Source of the DNA: JAGOEX01 sp964630905
GTDB taxonomy: Bacteria; UBP6; UBA1177
Assembly: GCA_964630905.1 (NCBI GenBank)
Contig: CAZVWR010000031.1
Span: forward strand, 1 to 36,519
Length of the DNA stretch: 36,519 bases
Direction: 5' to 3'
Positions within the stretch are counted from its first letter, which is position 1. Every line of letters begins with the position of its first letter. Shown here in pieces: positions 8,542 to 16,029 of this stretch. The position numbers were made by a program, and so were the translations under genes. Under the pieces are notes generated by a model. It searched no databases, was not told where the DNA came from, and saw only the letters and a list, made by a program, of their open reading frames with translations.

Positions 8542-10006
8542 AAGAATTTTTATTTTTTCAGCACTTTTTGTTCCTGTCGCTCTCATCCTTACCTTTACTT
8601 TTTTAAGCCATCCGTCAATTCCTCAAGATGTCAGCAGTGTTGATATACCGGAGGAAGTGCCTGAAAACATTGAAGGAACTCTTTTTAAAATTGGAGAAAG
8701 CTCATTTAGGAGATCAAGCAGCGGTCTGTATGAACTTTATGTTGAGGGGGATCCGGTCAAGATCGGGATATATCAGGGACGGCTCACACAGGACCTGATC
8801 AAAAAGCAGGAGACGATATTTGTTGATATGCTCAACCGGTTTGTTCCGGGTAAGTATTCAAGATTTATGATAAAAAAGTTTATATATATGTTCAATAAGC
8901 AGATGCAGGAACATGTCCCTAAGGAATATTTAAAGGAAATTTACGCCCTTTCAAAGGTGATGGAAGATGATTTTGGCGGCATGGGCGACAATTATTTCAG
9001 AGTTCTCAACTATCACGCCGCTCACGATATCGGACACATGGTGACAAATCTCAACCTTGTCGGATGCACAGCTTTTTCAGTGAAGGGGGCAAAAAGCGAA
9101 AACGGTGACCTGATCACAGGAAGAAATTTTGATTTTTTCATCGGAGACAGGTTTGCCAAAGAAAAGATCGTTTCATTTATAAAACCTGACGAAGGTTTTC
9201 CTTTTGCAACAGTTTCATGGGGCGGAATGACAGGGGTTATATCGGGAATGAATTTAAATGGTTTGAGCATAACTCTGAATGCGGCGGAAAGTACAGTTCC
9301 GTTAAATACTGCAACTCCGGTAGTTCTTGTCGCCCGCGAGATGCTCCAATATGCTGATACAATTGAAAAAGCATATGAAATTGCAAGATCAAGGGACATT
9401 TTTGTAAGTCAGATATTTTTTATAAGCTCCGCAATTGACAACAGATCGGCATTGATTGAAAAAACCCCTGAAAAAACGGAACTTTTTTATTCAGAAAACG
9501 ATGAAATTGCAGTGACAAATCATTTCACCGGAAAATTGAAAGGGAGTGAAAAACACAGAAACCCCGAAAGTTTGAGAAACTCTCAGAAAAGACTAGACAG
9601 GGTTTATGAACTGATAGAAAAAGAAAAACCGCTTAATATTGAAAAAACAGTAAAAATATTAAGAGATACAAAAGGTTACGGCGATAAAACCGTTGAGCCG
9701 GGAAGCGAATCTGCAATAAACCAGTATGTTGCCCACCATTCAGTTGTTTTCAATAACACAAAAAAAATGATGTTTATTTCGACTGCTCCGTGGCAGTTCG
9801 GCAAATTTGCCGGCTATGATCTGGAAAAAGTTTTCAGTGAATTTCCGAAACTTCGCAATGATGTTGAAATATCAGATGAAGAGTTGACAATACAGGCAGA
9901 TGAATTTATGAATAGTGAGGAATTTAAAAGAGTTAAAAAATCAAGAGATGACGGAACATTTAAAAAGGATGATATCCGTTTTTCAAAAGACGGACTGAAT
10001 ATGTGA
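8531..10006 (+). CDS. Membrane-anchored C45-type Ntn hydrolase/acyltransferase
   Basis: 491 aa. Residues 5-27 are one hydrophobic signal/anchor segment after MSFRR, so the rest should face the periplasm. The core resembles the peptidase C45 / acyl-CoA:6-aminopenicillanate acyltransferase family. The motif LVGCTAFSVKG places a nucleophile at C179 after G178, the expected autoproteolytic site, followed by GDLITGRNFDF. WGGMTGVISGMNLNGLSITLNAAES is the family's core strand region (here about residues 233-258). C45-like proteins sit in flexirubin-type clusters; they cleave or form amide/ester bonds. A periplasmic acyl transfer or release step is inferred. It overlaps the preceding gene by 11 nt. 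The real substrate cannot be told. Confidence 0.75.
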   Translation: MSFRRIFIFSALFVPVALILTFTFLSHPSIPQDVSSVDIPEEVPENIEGTLFKIGESSFRRSSSGLYELYVEGDPVKIGIYQGRLTQDLIKKQETIFVDMLNRFVPGKYSRFMIKKFIYMFNKQMQEHVPKEYLKEIYALSKVMEDDFGGMGDNYFRVLNYHAAHDIGHMVTNLNLVGCTAFSVKGAKSENGDLITGRNFDFFIGDRFAKEKIVSFIKPDEGFPFATVSWGGMTGVISGMNLNGLSITLNAAESTVPLNTATPVVLVAREMLQYADTIEKAYEIARSRDIFVSQIFFISSAIDNRSALIEKTPEKTELFYSENDEIAVTNHFTGKLKGSEKHRNPESLRNSQKRLDRVYELIEKEKPLNIEKTVKILRDTKGYGDKTVEPGSESAINQYVAHHSVVFNNTKKMMFISTAPWQFGKFAGYDLEKVFSEFPKLRNDVEISDEELTIQADEFMNSEEFKRVKKSRDDGTFKKDDIRFSKDGLNM

Positions 10007-10015
10007 GGGAGAAAA

Positions 10016-11266
10016 ATGGTAAAAAAGACCGCTGATGAAAATTTTCTCAAAACACTTGATTACTGCATGAAACACTCAAAATTTTATCAGAGACATTTCA
10101 GAAATGTCGATCTTTCAAAAATAAAAGGGATTGATGACATATCAAAGCTCCCTTTCACCACAAAAGATGATATTGCTGAGTTTTCCCAAGATTTTCAGTG
10201 TGTTGCCGATTATGAAATTGTCGAGATCGCAACAACGAGCGGTTCAACCGGCAGACCTTTGATGCTTAAATACACAAAAAAAGATCTTGAAAGGCTAGCA
10301 CTTAATGAACATCTTGCGTTTCATAATGCAGGCCTTGACGCAAATGACAAAGTTCTCATAAGTGTAACGATCGACAAGTGTTTCATTGCAGGACTTGCAT
10401 ATTACATCGGGCTTAATTCGATCGGTGCGGCAAGTGTGAGGGTGGGTCCCCGATCTCCCGAACTGCTCATAAAAATGGCGGAAGTGACATCTCCCACAGC
10501 AATTATCGGCGTTCCGACATATCTTGACAAGGTTTATGACATTGCCGCGGAAGAAGGGAAGGAATCGGTTTTCAAAACAGTGAAAAAGCTTATCTGCATC
10601 GGTGAGCCGGTGAAAGAAAAAGACATGTCGCTAAATGCGATCGGTAAAAGATTGAAACAGAAATACAATGCCGGAATATTTTCAACTTACGGGATAACTG
10701 AACTGGCGGTCTCTTTCTGTGAGTGCACACTCTCAAAAGGGGGTCACATCCATCCTGAACTGATACATGCAGAAATAGTTGATGATGACGGAAACCCTGT
10801 TCCGGACGGGGTTGAAGGAGAGGTCGTTGCAACAACTTTCAATGTTGAAGGGATGCCTCTGATCAGATTTAAAACAGGGGACATCTCTTTTATTGTTGAT
10901 GACGGACTCTGCGGCTGCGGACTTAAGTCAAAAAGGCTCGGGCCTGTGACAGGAAGGAAGAAGCAGAAGCTCAAGATCAAAGGGACTTCGGTTTATCCGC
11001 AGATGATAATAAATGTCATGGAAGAGATAGATTATGTTGATAATTTTGTTCTTATTGCTACAAGCGACACAACTCTTTCAGATCATCTTGAAGTGAGATG
11101 TTCGCTCAAACAGGGAGTTTCCGACAGAACAAAAGATATCATGGCAAAGCTCAAAGGAAATCTCAAAGTTACGCCGAAAGTTGTGCTTGATTCAAATGCC
11201 AACATAGACCTTATCCAGTCATCAGTTTCAAAAAGAAAAAAAACAAAATTTGTTGACAGAAGATGA
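10016..11266 (+). CDS. PaaK-like adenylate-forming ligase
   Basis: 416 aa, the short phenylacetate-CoA ligase / F390-synthetase branch of the ANL superfamily. It has the phosphate loop TTSGSTGRP (73-81), the adenine region STYGITEL (about 222), a GDIS aspartate after IRFKT, the hinge region GRKKQKLKIKGTSVYP, and a GLCGCGLKS cysteine pair like that of PaaK relatives. These enzymes activate a carboxylic acid as acyl-AMP and pass it to CoA or a carrier protein. In aryl-polyene/flexirubin clusters such a ligase primes the chain with an aromatic acid; that role is suggested by the neighbours only. SD AGGGAG lies 5 nt before the ATG, and the gap to the upstream gene is 9 nt. Confidence 0.8.
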   Translation: MVKKTADENFLKTLDYCMKHSKFYQRHFRNVDLSKIKGIDDISKLPFTTKDDIAEFSQDFQCVADYEIVEIATTSGSTGRPLMLKYTKKDLERLALNEHLAFHNAGLDANDKVLISVTIDKCFIAGLAYYIGLNSIGAASVRVGPRSPELLIKMAEVTSPTAIIGVPTYLDKVYDIAAEEGKESVFKTVKKLICIGEPVKEKDMSLNAIGKRLKQKYNAGIFSTYGITELAVSFCECTLSKGGHIHPELIHAEIVDDDGNPVPDGVEGEVVATTFNVEGMPLIRFKTGDISFIVDDGLCGCGLKSKRLGPVTGRKKQKLKIKGTSVYPQMIINVMEEIDYVDNFVLIATSDTTLSDHLEVRCSLKQGVSDRTKDIMAKLKGNLKVTPKVVLDSNANIDLIQSSVSKRKKTKFVDRR

Positions 11267-11286
11267 AATTAAAACCGGAGAAACAG

Positions 11287-12147
11287 ATGAAAGTTCTTAA
11301 AACCGTTGATGAAATGAGGTCGTTTCGAAAAGATTCTGCAGAAAGTCTCGGTTTTGTTCCGACGATGGGGGCACTGCATGAAGGGCACTGCGAACTCATA
11401 AAAAGAAGTGCTTCAGAATGTAAAAGAACGGTGGTGAGCATTTTTGTAAATCCGACACAGTTCGGTCCTAACGAAGATTTTGAAAAATATCCGAGAACTC
11501 TTGATGAAGATCTTAAAAAATGCGAAATCTCAGGAGCTGATGCGGTCTTTGTTCCGGAAGTAAAGGCAATTTATGGTGAATCGTCCCCTCTGATAACTTT
11601 GAAAGTGAGTGGTGAGATCGCATCGATCCTTTGCGGCAAAAGCAGGCCGGGACACTTTGACGGTGTTGCTCAGGTTGTATCGATCCTTTTTAACATTGTT
11701 CAGCCTGACATCTCTTTTTTCGGTGAAAAGGATTTTCAGCAGCTTGCAGTTTTAAGAAAAATGGTGGCAGACCTCCGTTTTCCTCTTGAAATAAGGGGAG
11801 TTGCAACTGTAAGAGAATCTGACGGGCTTGCAAAAAGTTCAAGGAACCGCTATCTCAGTGAAAAAGAAAGAGTGCTTGCTCCCAACATTTTCAAAGTGAT
11901 GGAATATTTAAGGCAGAAAGCGGCATCGGCAAGGTTTGACCGTCTTGCAATGCCTGTTGAATATGCCGAAGAAGAGGCAAAAAAAAGACTTGAATCACTG
12001 ATGCCTGGGATAAAGATCGACTATCTTGAGATCAGGAACAGCAAAGACCTTGCAAAGAGCCGGTTCCTTGGAAAGGATTCAAGGGTTTTTATAGCGGCGT
12101 ATATCGGAACGACCCGTCTGATAGATAATCTTTTTATCGGAGAATAA
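11287..12147 (+). CDS. panC: Pantothenate synthetase
   Basis: 286 aa, the normal PanC length. It condenses pantoate and beta-alanine with ATP, the last step to pantothenate and so to CoA and the phosphopantetheine arm of carrier proteins. VPTMGALHEGH holds the HIGH-type histidines H31 and H34. IFVNPTQFGPNEDFEKYPR, RPGHFDGVAQVV and FFGEKDFQQL are family signatures, and SDGLAKSSRNRYLS is the KMSKS-like loop. An in-frame ATG at 11263 overlaps the ligase stop (ATGA), but the ATG at 11287 has GGAG with a 6-nt gap and gives the family's usual N terminus, so I chose it. Cytoplasmic. It may be in the operon because the cluster needs CoA or carrier arms, or by chance. Confidence 0.92.
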   Translation: MKVLKTVDEMRSFRKDSAESLGFVPTMGALHEGHCELIKRSASECKRTVVSIFVNPTQFGPNEDFEKYPRTLDEDLKKCEISGADAVFVPEVKAIYGESSPLITLKVSGEIASILCGKSRPGHFDGVAQVVSILFNIVQPDISFFGEKDFQQLAVLRKMVADLRFPLEIRGVATVRESDGLAKSSRNRYLSEKERVLAPNIFKVMEYLRQKAASARFDRLAMPVEYAEEEAKKRLESLMPGIKIDYLEIRNSKDLAKSRFLGKDSRVFIAAYIGTTRLIDNLFIGE

Positions 12148-12148
12148 A

Positions 12149-13297
12149 GTGGTAAGGTTTTCAGAAAGCATAACAAAAGCAGGGATATATCCTTTTAAAA
12201 AAGTTACAGACCTTAAAAATGAACTTCAGAAAAAAGGGGTTAATGTCATTGATCTAGGCATGGGTGACACAACTCTTCCCGCCCCTGAAATTGCAGTCGA
12301 AGCAGTCATAAAAGCTGTTGCCGACCCTGCCAACCATCATTACAACTTCTATAACGGTTACCCTTTTTTCAGGGAGGCCGCTTCAAAGTGGATGGAAAAA
12401 AGACACGGTGTGAAACTTGATCCTGAAAAAGAGATAACTGCGGTAATAGGGACTAAAGAAGCCCTTTTCAGAATGCCTTCGGCTTTTATTGATACTGGCG
12501 ACATTGCAATAATTCCTGATCCCAGCTATCCCGCTCTTGAATCGGGCACTGTCAGTGCAGGCGGAAAAGTTTATTCTGTCCCTTTGCGACATCAGAACAA
12601 CTTTTTGATAGATTTTTGCGAAATACCTGAGAACATTAAACAAAAGGCGAAATTCATATATGTCAACTATCCGAATAATCCGACATCTGCGGTCATGACA
12701 GATGCGTTTGCAAAAGAACTTCTTGAACAGGCACACAAATATGACTGGGCTGTTATTTCCGATATGGCATACTCCGAAGTTTACGAAAATGAAAGAAACC
12801 TCTCTCTGCTTGAATTTGAAGGGGCGAAAGAACGGGTCATAGAGTTCCATTCACTTTCAAAGACTTTCAGCATGACAGGTTTCAGGATCGGGTTTGCGTG
12901 CGGAAACAGAGAAATAATCTCTTCTCTGGTCAAGATCAAGTCTATCCGCGGTTCTTCACCTTTCCAGCCGGTTCAGGCGGCGGGGGCGGCAGTGATGGAA
13001 AAGGGAGATGAGTATCTTTTGACAATGAGAGAATTCTACAAAAAAAACAGAATGTTGTTAAAATCAATATTTGCAAAAAAAGGTCTTGAAATTTTTAATT
13101 CAGAGAGTACATTTTATGTGTGGGTGAAAGTCCCCGGTTCAATGACATCGCTTGAATACAGCACTCTGCTTGTTGAAAAATACGGCACGGTCGTGACGCC
13201 GGGGTCGATACTGGGAGCAGGCGGCGAAGGGTGGTTCAGAGCGTGTTTTGCCTGCCGGACTGAGGACATTCTCGAATTTGAAAGGAGATTCGTCTGA
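12149..13297 (+). CDS. Class I/II PLP aminotransferase (DapL/AspC-like)
   Basis: 382 aa, fold type I aminotransferase. NYPNNPTSA carries the PLP-contacting Asn, SDMAYSEVY the Asp/Tyr pair, HSLSKTFSMTG the Schiff-base lysine K238, and RIGFACG the phosphate-binding Arg. The N terminus (SITKAGIYPFKKV, VIDLGMGDTTLPAP) resembles LL-diaminopimelate and aspartate/alanine aminotransferases of the MalY/DapL-like group; I cannot separate these by eye. The start is GTG at 12149 with GGAG 6 nt upstream, 1 nt after the panC stop. If aspartate or alanine is the donor it could feed beta-alanine or lysine metabolism, but that is speculation. Confidence 0.8.
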   Translation: MVRFSESITKAGIYPFKKVTDLKNELQKKGVNVIDLGMGDTTLPAPEIAVEAVIKAVADPANHHYNFYNGYPFFREAASKWMEKRHGVKLDPEKEITAVIGTKEALFRMPSAFIDTGDIAIIPDPSYPALESGTVSAGGKVYSVPLRHQNNFLIDFCEIPENIKQKAKFIYVNYPNNPTSAVMTDAFAKELLEQAHKYDWAVISDMAYSEVYENERNLSLLEFEGAKERVIEFHSLSKTFSMTGFRIGFACGNREIISSLVKIKSIRGSSPFQPVQAAGAAVMEKGDEYLLTMREFYKKNRMLLKSIFAKKGLEIFNSESTFYVWVKVPGSMTSLEYSTLLVEKYGTVVTPGSILGAGGEGWFRACFACRTEDILEFERRFV

Positions 13298-13299
13298 AA

Positions 13300-13833
13300 A
13301 TGAAATATCTGCTCTCGATCGGTTCAAATATCGGTTGCGGGATGAAAAATCTTAAAAAAGCGGTGACACTGCTTGAAGAGAGGTCGATCTTTGTCGATGA
13401 ATGTTCAAGTGTTTACTGCTCTTCCCCGGTTGATTATCTTTCACAGGCCGATTTTATGAATGTTTCGGTTATTGCTGAAACAGACCTTGCTCCCGACGAT
13501 CTTCTTAAAAAGCTTAAAGATGTTGAAAACGAAATGGGACGGGTGAAAACTATTGAAAAAGGTCCGCGCAACATTGATCTTGATATTGTTTTCTGGGAGC
13601 ATGGTGTCCACAGTTCAAAGAATCTTACAATACCTCACAAGGAAGCGTCCAAAAGGCTTTTTGTGATTTTTCCCACACTTGAAATAATTGAAAATTCTGA
13701 ACATTTCGAAAATGAAAAACTGGAACTCCAATCTGTTCTTGAAAGGGAGAAAGACCGTTTTACAGGACAGAGAGTGGAAAAACTCTGCCCGTTTATAATG
13801 GAGAATGTGACATATGGCTGGAAAGATCGTTGA
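13300..13833 (+). CDS. folK: HPPK, folate biosynthesis pyrophosphokinase
   Basis: 177 aa. It transfers pyrophosphate from ATP to 6-hydroxymethyl-7,8-dihydropterin in folate synthesis. Signatures: LLSIGSNIG at the N terminus, YCSSPVDYLSQADFMN (substrate loop), and the magnesium motif GPRNIDLDIVFW, followed by IPHKEASKRLFVIFPTLEI. Length is typical for a stand-alone HPPK. The ATG at 13300 follows the aminotransferase stop by 2 nt, with AGGAG 12 nt upstream. Its 3' end overlaps the next ORF by 20 nt. Cytoplasmic. Confidence 0.92.
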   Translation: MKYLLSIGSNIGCGMKNLKKAVTLLEERSIFVDECSSVYCSSPVDYLSQADFMNVSVIAETDLAPDDLLKKLKDVENEMGRVKTIEKGPRNIDLDIVFWEHGVHSSKNLTIPHKEASKRLFVIFPTLEIIENSEHFENEKLELQSVLEREKDRFTGQRVEKLCPFIMENVTYGWKDR

Positions 13834-14089
13834 CCGTTTTCTTGATAAGGTTCCGTTTTCAAACGAGATAATTGATGTTCTGAAAGATCATATCGATCTC
13901 ACTTTCACAAAACAGCTTGCCGTTGAGATCGTTCATCAGATCTCAGGACAGGGCGACAGACTTAAAAAAGAGATAGCTTCAGTAATTTCAAAAGAGATAC
14001 AGAAGGAGCTTCACAGGACTGATAAGTCAAAAATGCTTCAGGAAGCTCTTGAAGGTCTTGAAATAACTATAAATTTTAAAAAGAAGTGA
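13814..14089 (+). CDS. Small helical protein of unknown function
   Basis: 91 aa, not recognised. It is predicted mostly helical and charged (KIVDRFLDKVPF at the start, GDRLKKEIASVISKEIQKEL, LEITINFKKK at the end). There is no signal peptide, membrane segment, cysteine or clear catalytic motif. SD GGAG lies 10 nt before the ATG inside folK, and the 20-nt overlap suggests it is made together with FolK. It closes the long operon. Its stop abuts the stop of the convergent yitT-like gene with no spacer (TGATCA, 14087-14092). A small regulatory or oligomerising partner is possible but unsupported. Confidence 0.65.
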   Translation: MAGKIVDRFLDKVPFSNEIIDVLKDHIDLTFTKQLAVEIVHQISGQGDRLKKEIASVISKEIQKELHRTDKSKMLQEALEGLEITINFKKK

Positions 14090-14983
14090 TCAGCTTTCCT
14101 CTATCGGGATGAATCCGTGACCGTATATCTGATTTGTATCAAAGACCGAAATGAACGCTTCGCTGTCAATATCTTTGACAAAGTCCTGCAAAGCGGCAAG
14201 TTCACGACGGCTTAAAGCGGTGTAGATAACTTTTTTCTCAATTTTTTCATACATTCCCTGACCGTAGAAATATGTGCCGCCGCGGTTAAGCTTTTTCAGA
14301 ATGAAATCACGGATCTGTTCGTGTTTGTCAGAAATTACAAAAACCGCCTTCCTGTTGTTGCCTCCAAGCAGAACTCCGTCAAGTACTTTTCCTGTTATGT
14401 AGATAGTGATCAGAGCATAGAGAGCAAGTGAGACATCTTTAAAAGCGATGACACCTACCGAAACGACAAGCGAGTCAATGATTATTAAAAGCTGGCCGAT
14501 CGACATCTTAGTGTATTTATTGATTATCTGGGCGATTATGTCACTTCCGCCCGTTGTCGCCTTTGACTTGAAGATAAGTGCAAGTCCGGTTCCGATCATG
14601 ACTCCTGCAACAATGCTTGCGAGCATTTTGTCTTCGACCGGCGTTCCCCAGTTGAGCGAATTGAAAACATCAATAAAAACAGATGTAAGTATCGTTCCGA
14701 CAAAAGTTTTTACACCGAATCTCGGACCGAGAACATACATTCCTGCAATGAAAAGGGGAATGTTAAATATCAATCCGACCGTACCTGTCGGGAGCCCGAA
14801 AGTATGGTGGATCACTATCGCGGTGCCGTAAACACCACCCGGAACGATCTTGTGCGGATCGGCAAAAAACGAATAACCTGCCGACATTATTGCCGAACCT
14901 AGAACAATTAGAAAATACGACCTGAACCATCTTGCAGAATAAAGACGGTCAGTGAAGAACCGCTCTTTTCCTGAAAAAAACAT
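14090..14983 (-). CDS. YitT family membrane protein (DUF161 + DUF2179)
   Basis: 297 aa. Residues about 15-205 form the YitT_membrane region with five to six TM segments (SAGYSFFADPHKIVPGGVYG, GLIFNIPLFIAG, and LIFKSKATTGGSDIIAQIINKY split by a loop). Residues about 215-292 are the soluble DUF2179 domain (AVFVISDKHEQI, RGGTYFYGQGMY, IYTALSRRE). The biochemical role of this widespread family is unknown; transport is suspected. The longer start at 14995 is less likely: the sequence ATGGAGAAAGTC supplies GGAG exactly 6 nt before the ATG at 14983, so I use 14983. Its promoter is at 15054-15027. No terminator is visible between it and the convergent operon. Confidence 0.85.
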   Translation of the reverse strand: MFFSGKERFFTDRLYSARWFRSYFLIVLGSAIMSAGYSFFADPHKIVPGGVYGTAIVIHHTFGLPTGTVGLIFNIPLFIAGMYVLGPRFGVKTFVGTILTSVFIDVFNSLNWGTPVEDKMLASIVAGVMIGTGLALIFKSKATTGGSDIIAQIINKYTKMSIGQLLIIIDSLVVSVGVIAFKDVSLALYALITIYITGKVLDGVLLGGNNRKAVFVISDKHEQIRDFILKKLNRGGTYFYGQGMYEKIEKKVIYTALSRRELAALQDFVKDIDSEAFISVFDTNQIYGHGFIPIEES

Positions 14984-15026
14984 GACTTTCTCCATCGATC
15001 TGAAAATAACGAGTGAACGCCGCCTC

Positions 15027-15054
15027 TATATACACAGGGAAAAATTAGTGTCAA
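15027..15054 (-). promoter_or_regulatory. Promoter of the yitT-like gene
   Basis: Minus-strand TTGACA (15054-15049), a 16-nt spacer and TATATA (15032-15027) predict a start near 15020, about 37 nt before the chosen ATG at 14983. It diverges from the promoter at 15087. Confidence 0.55.
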
Positions 15055-15086
15055 GAGATAATATAATCCCGATATTTCAAATTTAA

Positions 15087-15114
15087 TTGAACTGAAAGCG
15101 TTTTAAAATATAAT
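15087..15114 (+). promoter_or_regulatory. Promoter of the lipoprotein-coaE operon
   Basis: TTGAAC (15087-15092), a 16-nt spacer and a perfect TATAAT (15109-15114) predict transcription from about 15121, 23 nt before the TTG start of the lipoprotein. This makes the longer ORF start at 15114 impossible as a translation start. Confidence 0.6.
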
Positions 15115-15143
15115 TGAACGGATTGAACTTCCGGAGGTGTCCT

Positions 15144-15437
15144 TTGAAAACGATATTTTTTTTAATGGTTTTGTTTTTTTCAGTCTTTTCAACGGCTTGC
15201 AAGGTCGATCAGAAACTTCCGTACAATGCGGTGGTTCTTGATCAGATAATATTTGTCGATGAGGTGAAGGAAGGGGTTCCGCAGACCCTTCTCATGCCCA
15301 ACGGAACGACTGTTACATATAAAATGCCTCCGAAGCTGCACGATGGACAGCTTATAAAAGTCCGCGATGTGGAAGGTGAGGATCCGTATTATATAAGAAT
15401 TTCACTGAGGTATCGTGATGAACAAAGCAAAAAGTAA
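15144..15437 (+). CDS. Small predicted lipoprotein
   Basis: 97 aa, unrecognised. The start is TTG at 15144, chosen because GGAGG (15133-15137) lies 6 nt before it and the protein then opens with a clean lipoprotein signal: KTIFFLMVLFFSVFSTAC, lipobox STAC, lipidated Cys19. The mature part of about 79 aa is a small beta-rich domain (MPNGTTVTYKMPPKLHDGQLIKV read in two parts around residues 50-72), perhaps a carrier or anchor for a partner. It is the first gene of an operon and overlaps coaE by 20 nt. Location: inner or outer membrane, periplasmic face. Confidence 0.7.
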   Translation: MKTIFFLMVLFFSVFSTACKVDQKLPYNAVVLDQIIFVDEVKEGVPQTLLMPNGTTVTYKMPPKLHDGQLIKVRDVEGEDPYYIRISLRYRDEQSKK

Positions 15438-16029
15438 TGTGGCGGCCCTCACAGGGTCGATCGCGACGGGGAAAAGTGTTGTATCAAACTACCTGTCAAA
15501 GAATTTCGGATTTGTTGTGATAGATGCCGACAAGATCGGCCATGAAGTTCTGGAAGATCTCAATATTATTAAAATTATCCGCGAAGAGTTCGGCGAAACC
15601 GTAATAAGGGAAGGGGCTGTGAACCGTGAAAAGCTCGGCAGAATAGTTTTTTCAGATCCGGCAAAGCTCATGCTTTTAAACTCCATCGTCCACCCCAGAC
15701 TTTTTTCAAAGGCACAGCAGATGATAGAGGCGATACCTTCATCCCAGCCTGTAATTTTTGAGGCGGCGGTCCTTATCGAAGCGGGATGGCACAAGTATTT
15801 TGACAAAATAATAATCACCACCTGTTCTCCCGATGTTCAGATAAAAAGGGTTGTCGCCCGTGACGGATTGAGCGAAGCGGAGGCACTTAAAATCATCGCA
15901 AGTCAGATCTCATACGACGAAAGATATGCTTTTGCCGACTATATTGTTGATACAAGTGAAGGGCTCGAAAACATTACAGTTTCACTTGATGAAATTGCAA
16001 ATGACCTTATTTCTCAAAAAGAGGTTTAA
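15418..16029 (+). CDS. coaE: Dephospho-CoA kinase
   Basis: 203 aa, typical size. It phosphorylates the 3'-OH of dephospho-CoA in the final step of CoA synthesis. The P-loop is GSIATGKS (13-20), followed by DADKIGHEVL (substrate Asp), NSIVHPRLF, and the LID region TTCSPDVQIKRVVARDGLSEAEA, of which the Arg residues are as expected. IVDTSEG precedes the C-terminal helix. The start is ATG 15418, with GAGG 7 nt upstream; a GTG three nt earlier is also possible. With panC 4 kb upstream, two CoA-pathway genes lie in neighbouring operons. Confidence 0.92.
   Translation: MNKAKSNVAALTGSIATGKSVVSNYLSKNFGFVVIDADKIGHEVLEDLNIIKIIREEFGETVIREGAVNREKLGRIVFSDPAKLMLLNSIVHPRLFSKAQQMIEAIPSSQPVIFEAAVLIEAGWHKYFDKIIITTCSPDVQIKRVVARDGLSEAEALKIIASQISYDERYAFADYIVDTSEGLENITVSLDEIANDLISQKEV

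Noticed and set aside
11263..11286. Longer PanC start overlapping the ligase stop
   Set aside because: The ATG at 11287 has GGAG at 6 nt and the normal family N terminus.
12383..12850. 155-codon ORF antisense to the aminotransferase
   Set aside because: No SD or domain; the forward strand has all PLP motifs.
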